A model generated the notes under the pieces. It made no database searches, had not been told where the DNA came from, and was given only the letters and a program-made list of their open reading frames with translations. The position numbers and the translations under genes were made by a program. 11,745 nt of DNA from Ginkgo biloba. Its lineage: Eukaryota > Streptophyta > Ginkgoopsida > Ginkgoales > Ginkgoaceae. Shown here in pieces: positions 1-8,167 of the stretch. Location of the stretch: positions 111,883,792 through 111,895,536 of the forward strand of contig JANKJI010000008.1 of NCBI GenBank assembly GCA_024626585.1, read 5' to 3'. Position 1 is the first letter of the stretch. Each line of letters begins with the position of its first letter.

Positions 1-97
1 GGTATTTTAGATAGGTCACTTTGTTAACATGAATCTGATGTCCCTCCTTTGAGGCAGGGACAATAAAAGTCATAAGGTTGCAAGTTTATTTTCTTTG
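1..97. repeat. Dispersed repeat copy A (3' part, with hairpin)
   Basis: This stretch matches 2307-2395 in the same orientation with mostly point differences, including the shared word TTAACATGAATC. Both copies carry a 7-bp inverted repeat TGTCCCT/AGGGACA, here at 39-45 and 56-62, with different loops. The match runs on past the hairpin through an A-rich stretch. The left end is cut off by the window edge, so the upstream part seen in copies B and C is not visible. I do not recognise the family. Confidence 0.7.
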
Positions 98-572
98 TTC
101 ATACAAAATTTAAACACAAAGATCAATTAATAAGATGCCACCAAAACTAAAGCAAGTCATTTCAAATAAGTGACTCCTATAGACCTCCTCAAGGTAATGG
201 ACAATAAAGCAAATTGAGATAAATGACATCTTCTCATTAAAATATTTGAGAAAATATTCTTTGGTTGGACCAATTTTTTTGGTTGTATGCCCCCAACATG
301 TTTTTATATTGAGCCATGCTACTCCACCATATTGAGAATGATCCAATTCCATTTCCTCTTTTGTTTCGTATATACAAATTCAAATTCAAATTTTACATCT
401 TCTATGATAAAACAACCATTGTAAAAAACTAAGTTTATATTTACATTTTTCTATTCTCATTTCTTCCATAGATAGGTGTGCATATTATTTTATGTGACTA
501 ATTGAAACCTTACATCTCGAGTCAAAACACATTTATCTCAAGCATCGTCATGAGTCGATGTTCCTATTGTAC
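98..572. other. AT-rich spacer, no gene seen
   Basis: No reading frame here looks like protein; the 80-codon minus-strand frame at 110-352 has no recognisable motif and low-complexity hydrophobic content. The only structure I see is three tandem copies of CAAATT at 375-392. Confidence 0.6.
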
Positions 573-596
573 TATATATATATATATATATATATA
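573..596. repeat. (TA)12 microsatellite
   Basis: Twelve uninterrupted TA dinucleotides. This is a common plant simple repeat and probably length-polymorphic. No gene context is evident. Confidence 0.95.
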
Positions 597-794
597 AACA
601 CTCATTTATCAAGTTCGACAATATAAGAGACACAAATACAAGGAATATTTTTTTTTATGTTTTTCTGAACGTCATATTCGTATTTCAAAGCAAATAAATG
701 ATCTCCACAAGCCTAAAAATGGGGTAAAATTTTTAACCTAAAATTGAGAAGGATCATAAAACCTGTAACATGATATGTCTCTACCATAGATATT

Positions 795-1076
795 CTAGCA
801 CAAAAGAGTTTGCTGAAAAATCCACGTTAAATGCACAAAAAAATTGACAATAGCAGTTAATGCCTGCCTTAATGAATTGCTCCAAAAAATTGAGTAATAG
901 TCGCGCTGATGAAATTTGCTTGAAAATGACGGTGCGGGTTGGTACGCTACACCAACCATAGCCTCATTTCTTGATATTCTACTGTCAGGTGATTTCTCCG
1001 AGGCACCGTAATCCGCCATGAAATCTTTGGATAATTTTTTATGTGAAACTTCAAATGTTTCAGATTGATACACCAT
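795..1076 (-). CDS. Hypothetical 93-residue ORF, possible lone exon
   Basis: I do not recognise this protein. It is a complete ATG-to-stop frame on the minus strand, with a polar N-terminal half (Ser, Lys, Glu, Asp) and a hydrophobic C-terminal third that contains the stretch ALTAIVNFFVHL. Three things make it more credible than the other small ORFs. It lies in a patch that keeps about a dozen CpG dinucleotides in some 300 bp, while the surroundings have very few. A (CT)10 tract, typical of plant 5' UTRs and promoters, lies about 95 bp upstream of the ATG when read on this strand. A CACGTT element, one base from a G-box core, sits just before the ATG. Against it, a second frame (ATG at 1135, 62 codons) overlaps it, there is no domain, and no downstream exon is visible. 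It could be a first exon, an upstream ORF or chance. Confidence 0.25.
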   Translation of the reverse strand: MVYQSETFEVSHKKLSKDFMADYGASEKSPDSRISRNEAMVGVAYQPAPSFSSKFHQRDYYSIFWSNSLRQALTAIVNFFVHLTWIFQQTLLC

Positions 1077-1170
1077 GCGTTAGAACCCACGTTGGTGGGG
1101 TTCACCTCAAAGTGGGCCCGCATAAATGAATACATAGAGATTAATGCACATTGTTCTGTATGATATCTAT

Positions 1171-1190
1171 AGAGAGAGAGAGAGAGAGAG
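1171..1190. repeat. (AG)10 microsatellite
   Basis: Ten AG dinucleotides, reading as (CT)10 on the minus strand, upstream of the minus-strand ORF that starts at 1076. CT-rich tracts near transcription starts are common in plants, so a regulatory or 5' UTR role is possible but not shown. Confidence 0.95.
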
Positions 1191-2130
1191 GGGACTCACT
1201 CGGCAGTTCAAAATTTTCAAAAACATTAGGCAGTGACAGGAGGGCAAATTCCCAATTACCTGTAGTCTTAACGGTTCGATACATCTGCAATATACACAGA
1301 AACAGTACCGGTGATATTCTTATATCAATAACTATTTTTTCTTTTTTAAGGTGAACAACAGTGGTATGCTGGATACACGTTGAATATATGTAGGCTGTTA
1401 TCCATGGAAGTAATGCTCTAGTTTACTGCACAGTGAATACGTCTTATTCGATGCATTTGCTTAAAAAGAATTACAATATGCAGTGTAAAATTCTTTTGTA
1501 AATTCCTATAATATAACAAGATCAAAAAACTAGAAACCATGAATAATCTGCTAGTTTTATACTTTTGAAAATACTTGGTCCGGACTTCTATTGGCGCTTC
1601 ATATATATTGCTTAAATTGCATCCTTGATAATCTTTTGGCATTTCTGACAAAGTATGAGGCTAGCTATATGAAGAATACATGTAAGTGGCTCTTTACATG
1701 GGCCAAAGTTAGATCCTTTACAATCATTAGCTCCAAAACTGACTTGGACGTAGCCCCTGCACATAAGGCAAACCACAAATTTTACGTTCTCAGTATTTTA
1801 GCCCACAAATTGAACCCAAATTGATTCCAAACTGGTTAACTACGTTCAGCTAAGAGTAATTTTCTTTGTGAAGAATATTATAGCATACTTTCATAGCCTC
1901 CCAGTAGCAACGTGTACAAAATGTGCATGAAATGTACTTGTCGAGCGCATCTGCGGAGTTCTCATGCTTCTCTTCACGGTTAATTTGGTCCCCAACCTTG
2001 TTCTCATGGCACTATAGTTTGATGACATTATAGTCCAAGAGTGGCAAATTTTTGTCGCCAACAGCCTGTTTTCTCTTATGTAAATCCTAACTTCAATTGG
2101 TCGATCAGAAGCTCAAAGATGAACCACATT
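1191..2130. other. Spacer, no gene recognised
   Basis: Short ORFs here (plus 1151-1354, minus 1418-1651, plus 1591-1824) show no motifs and no sustained coding pattern, and I treat them as chance. The last part (about 2095-2130) shows weak resemblance to the sequence just upstream of the repeat at 11603, so the dispersed repeat may begin earlier than its clearly matching core. Confidence 0.5.
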
Positions 2131-2395
2131 CGTGATGTTTCGATAGTTAAAATGGTTCAATAATTAAAACCGTTTCTAAATAGATCTGTCAAGAAATTGG
2201 TGAACAGAAAATAGCCATGTAGATAGATGTATCGTTCACTATACATGAATCTTATGTTGCTACTCCTTTTGGCCTTTCAAGCACATAACAATAGCCACGT
2301 AGATACATATTTGAGATAGGTCGCTTTTTTAACATGAATCATGTGTCCCTCCGTAGGGACAATTAAAAAAACTTGGATCTGTAAGTTGAAGAAAA
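2131..2395. repeat. Dispersed repeat copy B (most complete)
   Basis: The first part (2131-2225) matches 11603-11680 at roughly 90% by hand alignment, once an 18-bp insertion near 2154-2171 is set aside; the insertion looks like a local duplication of the GTTAAAA-type motif. The second part (2307-2395) matches 1-97. Between them the unit is internally duplicated: a segment starting AATAGCCATGTAGATA at 2209 recurs as AATAGCCACGTAGATA at about 2290, each followed by a divergent version of the CATGAATC segment. The hairpin TGTCCCT (2344-2350), loop CCGT, AGGGACA (2355-2361) is perfect. The family is unknown. It may be the end of a retroelement or a non-autonomous repeat. Confidence 0.75.
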
Positions 2396-3758
2396 AAAAG
2401 TTATATATGGATGAAGAATGCCAGCAAAATAAGTTTGAAAAATACTATTAAAATATGATTGTATTCGTACTCAACTTTATTACTAAAACCAATGTTTTGA
2501 AATTTATAGTAGGATTCAAAATCAAATCATCCCTTTAAAAAAAAAGAAAATTCATTCAAGAAATGTTTGTTTTCTTTTCTCCAAGTACTTGTATACATAA
2601 ATATTTATTATTTGCTCATTACTCAATTCAAATCTTGATGATTGGTCTTGCGGAGAGGAAACTACACCAACAAACAAATCTCAATGATACATTTAATGGA
2701 GAATAGTACAACAATAAGCAAACAATAGTTATCTACATTTTAATTACATCTAAATGACATTTACATGAATTTTCAACATATTACATTTTCCCAACATTTT
2801 AATGGTTTTAATTTTTTTCATGAGCATGTTGTAAATATCTACATTATATTTCCTATATTAATTAATTTGTATAGTTTAATGTGTTGGGCATTGTGGATGT
2901 CTAACCAATAAAAAAAATAATAATTCTAATCTAAAAAAAATTAATTGTAATCTACTTCTGCATTTAGGTTCTTTATAACAAGTTTGCAAAGATCTATAAT
3001 TACCTATGAAATTTGAAATCAAATAAAAAAACATAAATTTGCTCTATATTTATTCTTACTGGGTAACGTAAAAGAAAGAAATAGATGTAGCCTCCTTATA
3101 GATCATCCCTTTTACTATTAAATTGAATTATGTTACTTTTTTAATAGAAAGATGAATGATGGGTATTATGAAAAATTCTTGCATGTATGTAAATTAATAC
3201 CAAATTGAATCCGTTCAAAGCTAAGAAAAATTATATAATTAAACATAAAGATCCATTATAATATGTGACTATTATATATTATTGAAACTAACTCCAATCA
3301 AAATGAGATTTATATGTTTAACTTCAGTGTACATGCTCAGGGTGTTTTGAAGTAGTAAAAAGACCAAACAAAGAGACTACTATGAATTTTTGTCTATAAT
3401 AGTTTAATGGTGTAAATTTTTGCTTGATAATTTGGTTACTTATGAGGTGCAAATACAAAAAGAATGTCAGGATACTTTCTTCAACTGTTAAAAATGTTAT
3501 AGAATAATTGGCGGTGGTCAAACAGGTGCACAGTATTTGTCGTTCATTGCACAATAACAAGTGTTCGTTAACTTCTATGGATCATTCGTCGAACCCTTTA
3601 CCTCATTCTTCGAAGGGCTATTGCTTCTTCATCTGTACCATTTACCTCATTCACCCACAACCTTTGCTCGTTTACTAAAATCCAGTGAGAAAGGAAAATT
3701 ACAAGTGAAACCCAGATTTATTGTAAATGATAGAAAAAAGATGGATAAATAGAATGAT
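2396..3758. other. AT-rich spacer, no gene recognised
   Basis: Very AT-rich with many homopolymer A and T runs. The minus-strand ORF at 3324-3560 and the plus-strand ORF at 3561-3752 show no family signature. A 12-bp direct repeat TTTACCTCATTC occurs at 3597-3608 and 3641-3652. This part directly abuts the proposed 3' LTR end, so some of it could be LTR if the boundary at 3759 is wrong. Confidence 0.5.
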
Positions 3759-3978
3759 TGAAAGATAAATGAAAAAATAATGGATATAGGAGGAAAATTT
3801 ATCTTTTCATTACCTAAGGGTACAATTCATACAAAAGTACAACCATAAAGAGAAAAAGGGACACAAATCAAATCGCTCAAGGTAACGTAACTACCCATAT
3901 ATTTGGCAATTCAAAAACTATTGAAAGCTCATCACTAACCATTGAGTGTAAATGTCATTAACTGCAGCTTTCCCAACA
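3759..3978 (-). repeat. 3' LTR of the copia element
   Basis: The inner edge is well supported. On the minus strand the LTR opens with TGTTGGGA (3971-3978), a usual plant copia LTR start, directly after a G-rich polypurine tract and about 20 bp after the pol stop. The outer edge at 3759 is less certain. There the minus strand reads TATCTTTCA, ending in the canonical CA, and the bases next to the candidate primer-binding site at the other end of the element read TATCTTTA. This gives 220 bp, short but within the copia range. A TATATGG motif inside, read on the minus strand, could be a promoter remnant. Confidence 0.5.
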
Positions 3979-3985
3979 CTCCCAC
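3979..3985 (-). other. Polypurine tract
   Basis: On the minus strand GTGGGAG directly precedes the TG start of the 3' LTR. In LTR retrotransposons this purine run resists RNase H and primes plus-strand DNA synthesis. Position, purine content and adjacency to TGTTGGG all fit; the core is shorter than in many elements, probably through decay. Confidence 0.6.
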
Positions 3986-3998
3986 ATAGTCAAAACAT

Positions 3999-4560
3999 TT
4001 ACATCAATTTTGTCCCTTCACTCATACCGAAGCCTTCTCTACAAAATCCAAACTTGTCTTTGGCCAACAATTTTGTTAGTGAATCTACAACCATGTGACT
4101 AGTTTCACATAACTCCATTTGTAGTACCTTCTTTTCATGCTATTCTCTAAAAAAGTGATACTGCATCTCGATATATTTGGTTCTAGCCAAGAATCTAGGA
4201 TTCCACATCATTCCCAAACAACTTTGAATGTCACATCTAAGGACTAAAACCTATTTTTGCTTGCAACTTTATAAACTAAACTAATTCTTTACTTATAAAG
4301 CATGCTGAAATGTACTCTACTTCAACACTAGATAAAGAAATAGTTAGTTATTTCTTGCTCGCCCATGACACAAGTCCTCCTACAAGCATAAAATAGTAAC
4401 CAAATGTTAACCTTCCTTGGTCCACATCACCAACCTAGTTAGCATTATAGTAGCCCATCAACTCTAATGCATTCTTGGCACTCCTAATGAAAGTGATACC
4501 AAGGTTCATTATACCCTTAATATATCTAAAAATTTGCTTCACTATGGTCCAATGTTGCAT
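3999..4560 (-). pseudogene. RNase H domain of copia pol (broken)
   Basis: This is the C-terminal RNase H domain, which degrades the RNA strand of the RNA-DNA hybrid during reverse transcription. On the minus strand the recognisable pieces are a segment ending FRYIKG, then GYYNAN followed by a stop, then LSSVEVEYISA, and finally TKYIEMQYHFF and LTKLLAKDKF. The stop at 3999-4001 ends the polyprotein. The family has Asp-Ala-Asp-Trp where this copy has Asn-Ala-Asn and TAG (4435-4446), so catalytic aspartates are gone; the Glu of the VEVEY segment remains. A frameshift at about 4203-4245 returns the reading to the frame used by the front of the reverse transcriptase. Several stops fall at expected Gln or Trp positions. 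The domain is not functional. Confidence 0.85.
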
Positions 4561-5555
4561 TCTTGGGTTACAAGAGAATTGACTTACTTAACCCATAGCA
4601 TGTGCAATATCTAGCCTAGTACATACCATTGCGTAGATGAGGCTACCAAAAACACGCCGAGAAGGGATTGTTTACATGGATTCAATTTCTTCATCAGATG
4701 GAGACATTTCTTTGGATAGCTTAACACTTACCTCCATAGGAGTGGAAGTAGACTTACATTCACTCATCCCAAATATAGCAAGTATGTCATTAATATCCCT
4801 ACTTTGGTTCAAGTTAATGAGTCTTCTCTATCTATCCCTCTATAATTGAAAATCCAAACAAGAATAGATTTCTCCATGATCTCGCATCTCAAATTCAACA
4901 ATTAATCTTGCTTTAAACTAATTTAGCAATGACAAGCTTTTACATAAAATAATAGCATCATCAACATAAAGGGCTAGTATCAAAATAGACTCACCAACCC
5001 ACTTGATGTATACATTCATATCAACTTCTAAATGCTTCAATCCCTCCTCAATTAAGTAGTTGTTAGTCCTTTAGTACCATGCTCTAGAAGATTTCTTCAG
5101 TCCATATAAATCCCTCTATAATCTACATACTTTATGCTCTTACCCATTTGGATATATTCTTCTAGCTATTGCATATATTTTTTTTCCTCTAGCATGCCAT
5201 TCAAAAATGCCATCTTCACATCCAATTGATGAACATGCAAGTAAAAAATTACTACATGTGCTAAAATCACTCTAATAGATGACTTCCAAACAACTAGGGA
5301 AAAGGTCTCTTGATAGTTAATACCTTCAACCTCTGTGTACCCTTTTGCCACCATTCTTTCTTTATACTGGTCTATTGAACCATCAAGGTTGTATTTAAGC
5401 ATGTACACCCTCTTGCATCCGATTACCTTTCTTTGAGGAGGCAAGTCAACAAGCTTTTGAGTTTGATTTTTGATGAGAGACTAGAATTCTTCATCCATGG
5501 CTTTATGCCATTCTCCATCCATCTCATCATCAAGTGCAGCTATAGAAGTTTTAGG
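4561..5555 (-). pseudogene. Reverse transcriptase of copia pol (broken)
   Basis: The RNA-dependent DNA polymerase (RVT_2-type) of the element. The first part (5166-5555) reads in one frame with the copia signatures KVIGCKRVYMLKYNLDGSID, MVAKGY, INYQETFS and LDVKMAFLNGMLEE. It is interrupted by TAG at 5481-5483 and 5166-5168. The frame then shifts near 5140-5156 and continues as LYGLKKSSRAWY, IKWVGESILILALYVDDA and LDIAHAMG. The polymerase active-site YVDD (4957-4968) is intact, unlike the catalytic residues of the other domains, but the many stops and the frameshift make the product impossible. There is strong match to plant copia by motif order, and no evidence of a host role. Confidence 0.9.
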
Positions 5556-5825
5556 TTAAAAATTTTTAGCAATGATAACATAATAATCCTTGAACCTTTT
5601 GGGAGGTTTCTTCTCCCTTGCTAATCGCGTGAGCACTGGAACCTGCTCCATCTCATTCCCATGGAATCGTTCCTCCTCATTTCCATGAACCTCTCCTTCA
5701 TGATTAGAGTCAACATGCTTAGAATATGGTAGGACCTGTGGAGCTATAGGTGCTCCATTACGAATAATTATCCCCTCAGATCTAGTCTCCACAACTTCCT
5801 CCTTATAGTCATACATGTAATTTTT
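5556..5825 (-). pseudogene. Integrase-RT linker of copia pol
   Basis: An open stretch of 86 codons between integrase and reverse transcriptase, rich in Glu, Gly, Asn and His, low in hydrophobic residues, and ending with KKPPKRFKDYYV. In plant copia elements this junction is a poorly conserved acidic linker that closes with a basic, proline-containing segment just before the RT domain, which is what is seen. It reads in the same frame as the integrase; stops at 5826-5828 and 5556-5558 bound it. It has no enzymatic role. Confidence 0.75.
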
Positions 5826-6608
5826 TTAGACTTTATCTGAAGAACTCTTCTGATCTCCCACTTTCTTCTATAAAATTGCCACCTCATCAAAAATTACATT
5901 CGTTAATTGAAGAACCTCATATTGTTTAAGATTGTAAAGGTGATGCATGCTAACTTTGCCTTAATAACCAAGCATGATACAGTTAATACTCTTTGGAGTA
6001 AGCTTCCTCCTATTGTCATTGGGTACATGGGCATAAGTTGGACATCCTAACAACTTGAGATACCTAACACTAGGTCTTAAACCACACTAGATATCCCATG
6101 GCATTATCATCTTCAAAGCTAAAGTGGACAACCTATCATGAACATATGCAATAGTCAAAATTGCCTCTACCTAGAAAAAATTGGGCAAACTTGCACTTTA
6201 TAACATGCACCTCGCACTCTCCACCAAAGTTCTATTCTTCCTCTCTACAACTCCATTTTACTATGGAGTGTAAGGAATATTGTACTCCAACTTTATGCTA
6301 TGTTGGGTGCAGAAATTAACAAAGGACTTAGAGGAATACTCCCCTCCATTATAACAACAAAACCTTTTAACTGACTTACCAATCTACTTCTTAACAAGTA
6401 CCTTGAACTCCTTGAATTTCTAAAAAAAATCTAACTTATTCTTCACAATGAAAAGAAACATTTTCCTTGAGAAATAATCAATGAAGGTAAGAAAATACCT
6501 CATACCTTCATGAAATAAAATGTGCATCAGTCCATTCATGTTTGACTGTACTAGCTCTAACTGCTACTTGGCTCTTTGTGGATTATCCATTAAATAGGGT
6601 CTCTTACA
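5826..6608 (-). pseudogene. Integrase core of copia pol (broken)
   Basis: The DDE-type integrase (rve fold) that would insert the element's DNA into the chromosome. Recognisable segments in order are RAK-stop-QLELVQSN, MRYFLTFIDYFSRKMF, KFKEFKVLVKK, YNGGEYSSKSFVNFC, NIPYTP followed by two stops, NGVVERKNRTLVE, then LKLLGCPTYAHVP and KSINCIMLGY toward the C-terminus. Of the catalytic triad, the first Asp is Asn (6540-6542), the second is Tyr (6351-6353), and the Glu is kept (6243-6245). The 35 residues between the second and third positions match the DD35E spacing. Stops lie at 6564, 6420, 6384, 6261, 6258, 6198, 6171, 6087, 5961 and 5868 (left base), all TAG or TAA. The whole stretch stays in one frame. 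Confidence 0.9.
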
Positions 6609-6866
6609 CTACTCTCTCAAACTACAACCTTCACATGTACTAATTGAGAGAGGAAATCGATAACCTAGGTAATTTATAAGCTCACATTTCTTCAAAGCTT
6701 CCAATGCAATAACACCTACATGCCCCAATCGATGATGCCATAAGACAGTCTTGCCAATTTCGTAATCCCCATTAGTGTTAGGTTCTAGGACAATATCAAT
6801 ATGCACCACTTATAACTTGTACAAGTTACCATCCCTCACTACTCTTGCAACTAGATCATCATTTCG
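6609..6866 (-). pseudogene. GAG-pre-integrase / integrase zinc-finger region
   Basis: This segment carries the N-terminal HHCC zinc-binding region that precedes the integrase core in copia polyproteins. Visible landmarks are DGNLYKL followed by TAA (6810-6812), then LWHHRLGHVGVIALEALKKC and CEGC. The two His of the LWHHRLGH motif and the closing Cys pair are present, so the zinc ligands look intact. A stop at 6609-6611 closes the open part. The frame differs from that of the protease upstream; the shift falls at about 6862-6876, in a run of six Ts on the plus strand, a typical slippage site. Confidence 0.88.
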
Positions 6867-6897
6867 ATTTTTTCAATATACAACCAATCAAGTCAAA

Positions 6898-7200
6898 CTA
6901 ATCAATCATGCCTACATCAACAATCTTGTTAAAGTATAGCAAGGTCTTGGTTAAAATAGGAACATGCAAGACATCCCCAATCTTCTTAACTTCTTCATTT
7001 GGCATAATGATAGAGACGATACCTTTTTCAGTAACGGGATGCTCAGTGTCATCTCCAAATATCACTTTCCTCCTCTCATGTAACTCCTCATACTGCACAA
7101 ACCAACTTCTCTAGGAAGTCATGTGTTGAGTTGCTGTTGAGTCAAATAAGCTTGGTTTCACTCTTCCACTTACTTCTACTACATGTGTATATCTATAAAC
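6898..7200 (-). pseudogene. Aspartic protease of copia polyprotein (broken)
   Basis: A retropepsin-type protease region that would cleave the Gag-Pol polyprotein. The active-site motif is at 7132-7143 and reads Asp-Ser-Thr-Ala; the family has Asp-Ser/Thr-Gly-Ala, so the conserved Gly is lost. It is followed by QHMTS, a TAG at 7111-7113, and WFVQYEELHE. The downstream part VIFGDDTEHPVTEKGIVSII and GDVLHVPILTKTLLYFNKIV matches the usual second half of the domain. The frame closes with TAG at 6898-6900. About 20 codons upstream of the active site are also open in the same frame and link it to the gag relic. Confidence 0.85.
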
Positions 7201-7440
7201 CTCATTATTAAAACCCTATACTCTCTAAGTGATATAATCATGTTAGTGACTTTCATAGATCTTTTACAAAATTAAAGAGGATGTATAAAGTATTCATCAA
7301 AGTGCTATGACATTAATGTATATCATTTCCCAAGGAATGGTCTTATCATGATTCATTCCATTCTACTTCTATATATTCTTTTATTGGTTATTTACTCTCA
7401 TGGTTTTGTTCTTAAGTTTGTTGCTGTAGCTATTAATATT

Positions 7441-7700
7441 AGATGGTGAGTATCACTCGAATGGTGATAGTGACGAGATTATACCCTTGCCATCTTCCCT
7501 AAGATCGAAGATCAAAGACCTTATTGTGATCTCATCAAATGACATAGAAATAGAGCTAGAGTTCATCGAAAACTTTTAAGATTCCATCGAAATGGTGTTG
7601 GCTGATCTTTTCAATGATAGTGCTTCATCTAAGATTTTTGTCACCACCTTCACCTTTTGTCTATGAACTAGAATTTAGCAAGGAAATGGAGGATTTTTTG
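7441..7700 (-). pseudogene. Gag relic of the copia element
   Basis: In the same frame as the protease, the minus strand reads KVKVVTKILDEAL and further on SISMSFDEITIRSLIFDLRE. This resembles the middle of copia gag (UBN2-type region), where a K(V/I)L segment is followed about 40 residues later by a short D/E-E-L helix. Stops interrupt it. I could not find a convincing CCHC zinc knuckle between here and the protease; the 7201-7440 stretch has many stops and is probably where it decayed. The recognition rests on short motifs, so it is weaker than for pol. The gap to the candidate primer-binding site (about 190 bp) is too short for a full gag N-terminus, which suggests an internal deletion. Confidence 0.45.
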
Positions 7701-7892
7701 GTCATCCTCTTATGTAACCAGCTTCAATTTCATAATGTTCTCTCTGCTAAGACAGAAGTAGTTACTCCTCATGGCAAGAACTGAAATCCTAAATGACTCT
7801 TGCTTGGTTTAGCTCACTTTTGCTTAAAACAGGGTAGTTTTGTATAAGTTTGGCTCTATGCGAATAGATTTCTATATTTCTAAGCCATGCAT

Positions 7893-7904
7893 GCTTCAAT
7901 ACCA
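7893..7904 (-). other. Candidate primer-binding site
   Basis: The minus strand reads TGGTATTGAAGC, matching 9 of 12 bases of the initiator-Met tRNA complementary site usual in plant copia elements (TGGTATCAGAGC); all three differences are transitions. It directly adjoins TATCTTTA, close to the TATCTTTCA end proposed for the 3' LTR. The position, upstream of gag, is right. A 9/12 match could arise by chance in AT-rich DNA, so this is tentative. Confidence 0.35.
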
Positions 7905-8167
7905 TAAAGATATCAATCATTTTGAATATGACTACAAATAATGTGCAAGGTTAGCCATTTTGTAATGTATGACACCTTTATTGACTATATATATTAATGT
8001 AAATTTGGTATGTAGATTCTAGGAAATATATAGATAATTTAGATGGCTGATAGCCTCACATCCATGAAGTAAATCGTGGAATACCTTGTTTTATTTTTAA
8101 TATAATAGAATAATAGTTTCTTATGATAGGTAGTTAAAAGAGATTATGCCATTAAGAGCAGTTCCAT
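7905..8167 (-). repeat. 5' LTR remnant (tentative)
   Basis: This is where the 5' LTR should be if the primer-binding site is right. Two end stretches resemble the 3' LTR: the inner end (TAAAGATA at 7905 against TGAAAGATA at 3759), and the outer end (8146-8165 against 3952-3973, about 17 of 22 aligned positions with two gaps). The middle shows only short shared words. If real, the two LTRs are far apart in sequence, meaning a very old insertion. An alternative outer end at 8122 is suggested by ATGAT at 8123-8127, which equals the 5 bp flanking the 3' LTR at 3754-3758. Confidence 0.3.

Larger units (their letters stand above)
3759..8167 (-). mobile_element. Degenerate Ty1/copia LTR retrotransposon
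   Basis: An LTR retrotransposon reading on the minus strand. Its domain order, gag, protease, integrase, reverse transcriptase, RNase H, defines the copia superfamily (in Ty3/gypsy the integrase follows RNase H). It would once have copied itself through an RNA intermediate in cytoplasmic particles. It is now dead: every domain has in-frame stops, the frame moves at about 6862-6876, 5140-5156 and 4203-4245, and catalytic residues are lost in protease, integrase and RNase H. The polypurine tract and the start of the 3' LTR are clear. The primer-binding site and 5' LTR are tentative. The total of about 4.4 kb is slightly short for the superfamily, and the gag part looks shortened. The outer end near 8167 is the least certain limit. 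Confidence 0.85.

Noticed and set aside
1083-1103. GAACCC/GGGTTC inverted repeat as a terminator or operator
   Set aside because: A six-base stem with a nine-base loop is weak and common; there is no plant regulatory element of this kind that I can name.
3324-3752. Minus ORF 3324-3560 and plus ORF 3561-3752 as genes
   Set aside because: No motif, no conserved pattern and AT-rich filler; they flank the LTR and are probably chance.
4637-4849. Plus-strand ORF of 70 codons
   Set aside because: It is the antisense of the reverse transcriptase region, which reads clearly as copia pol on the minus strand. The same applies to plus-strand ORFs at 5433-5624 and 6908-7114.
7700-7735. A degenerate CCHC zinc knuckle on the minus strand (YEIEAGYIRG-stop-PK)
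   Set aside because: The Cys and His positions are mostly not conserved, and it lies upstream of the gag central motif, where the zinc knuckle should not be.
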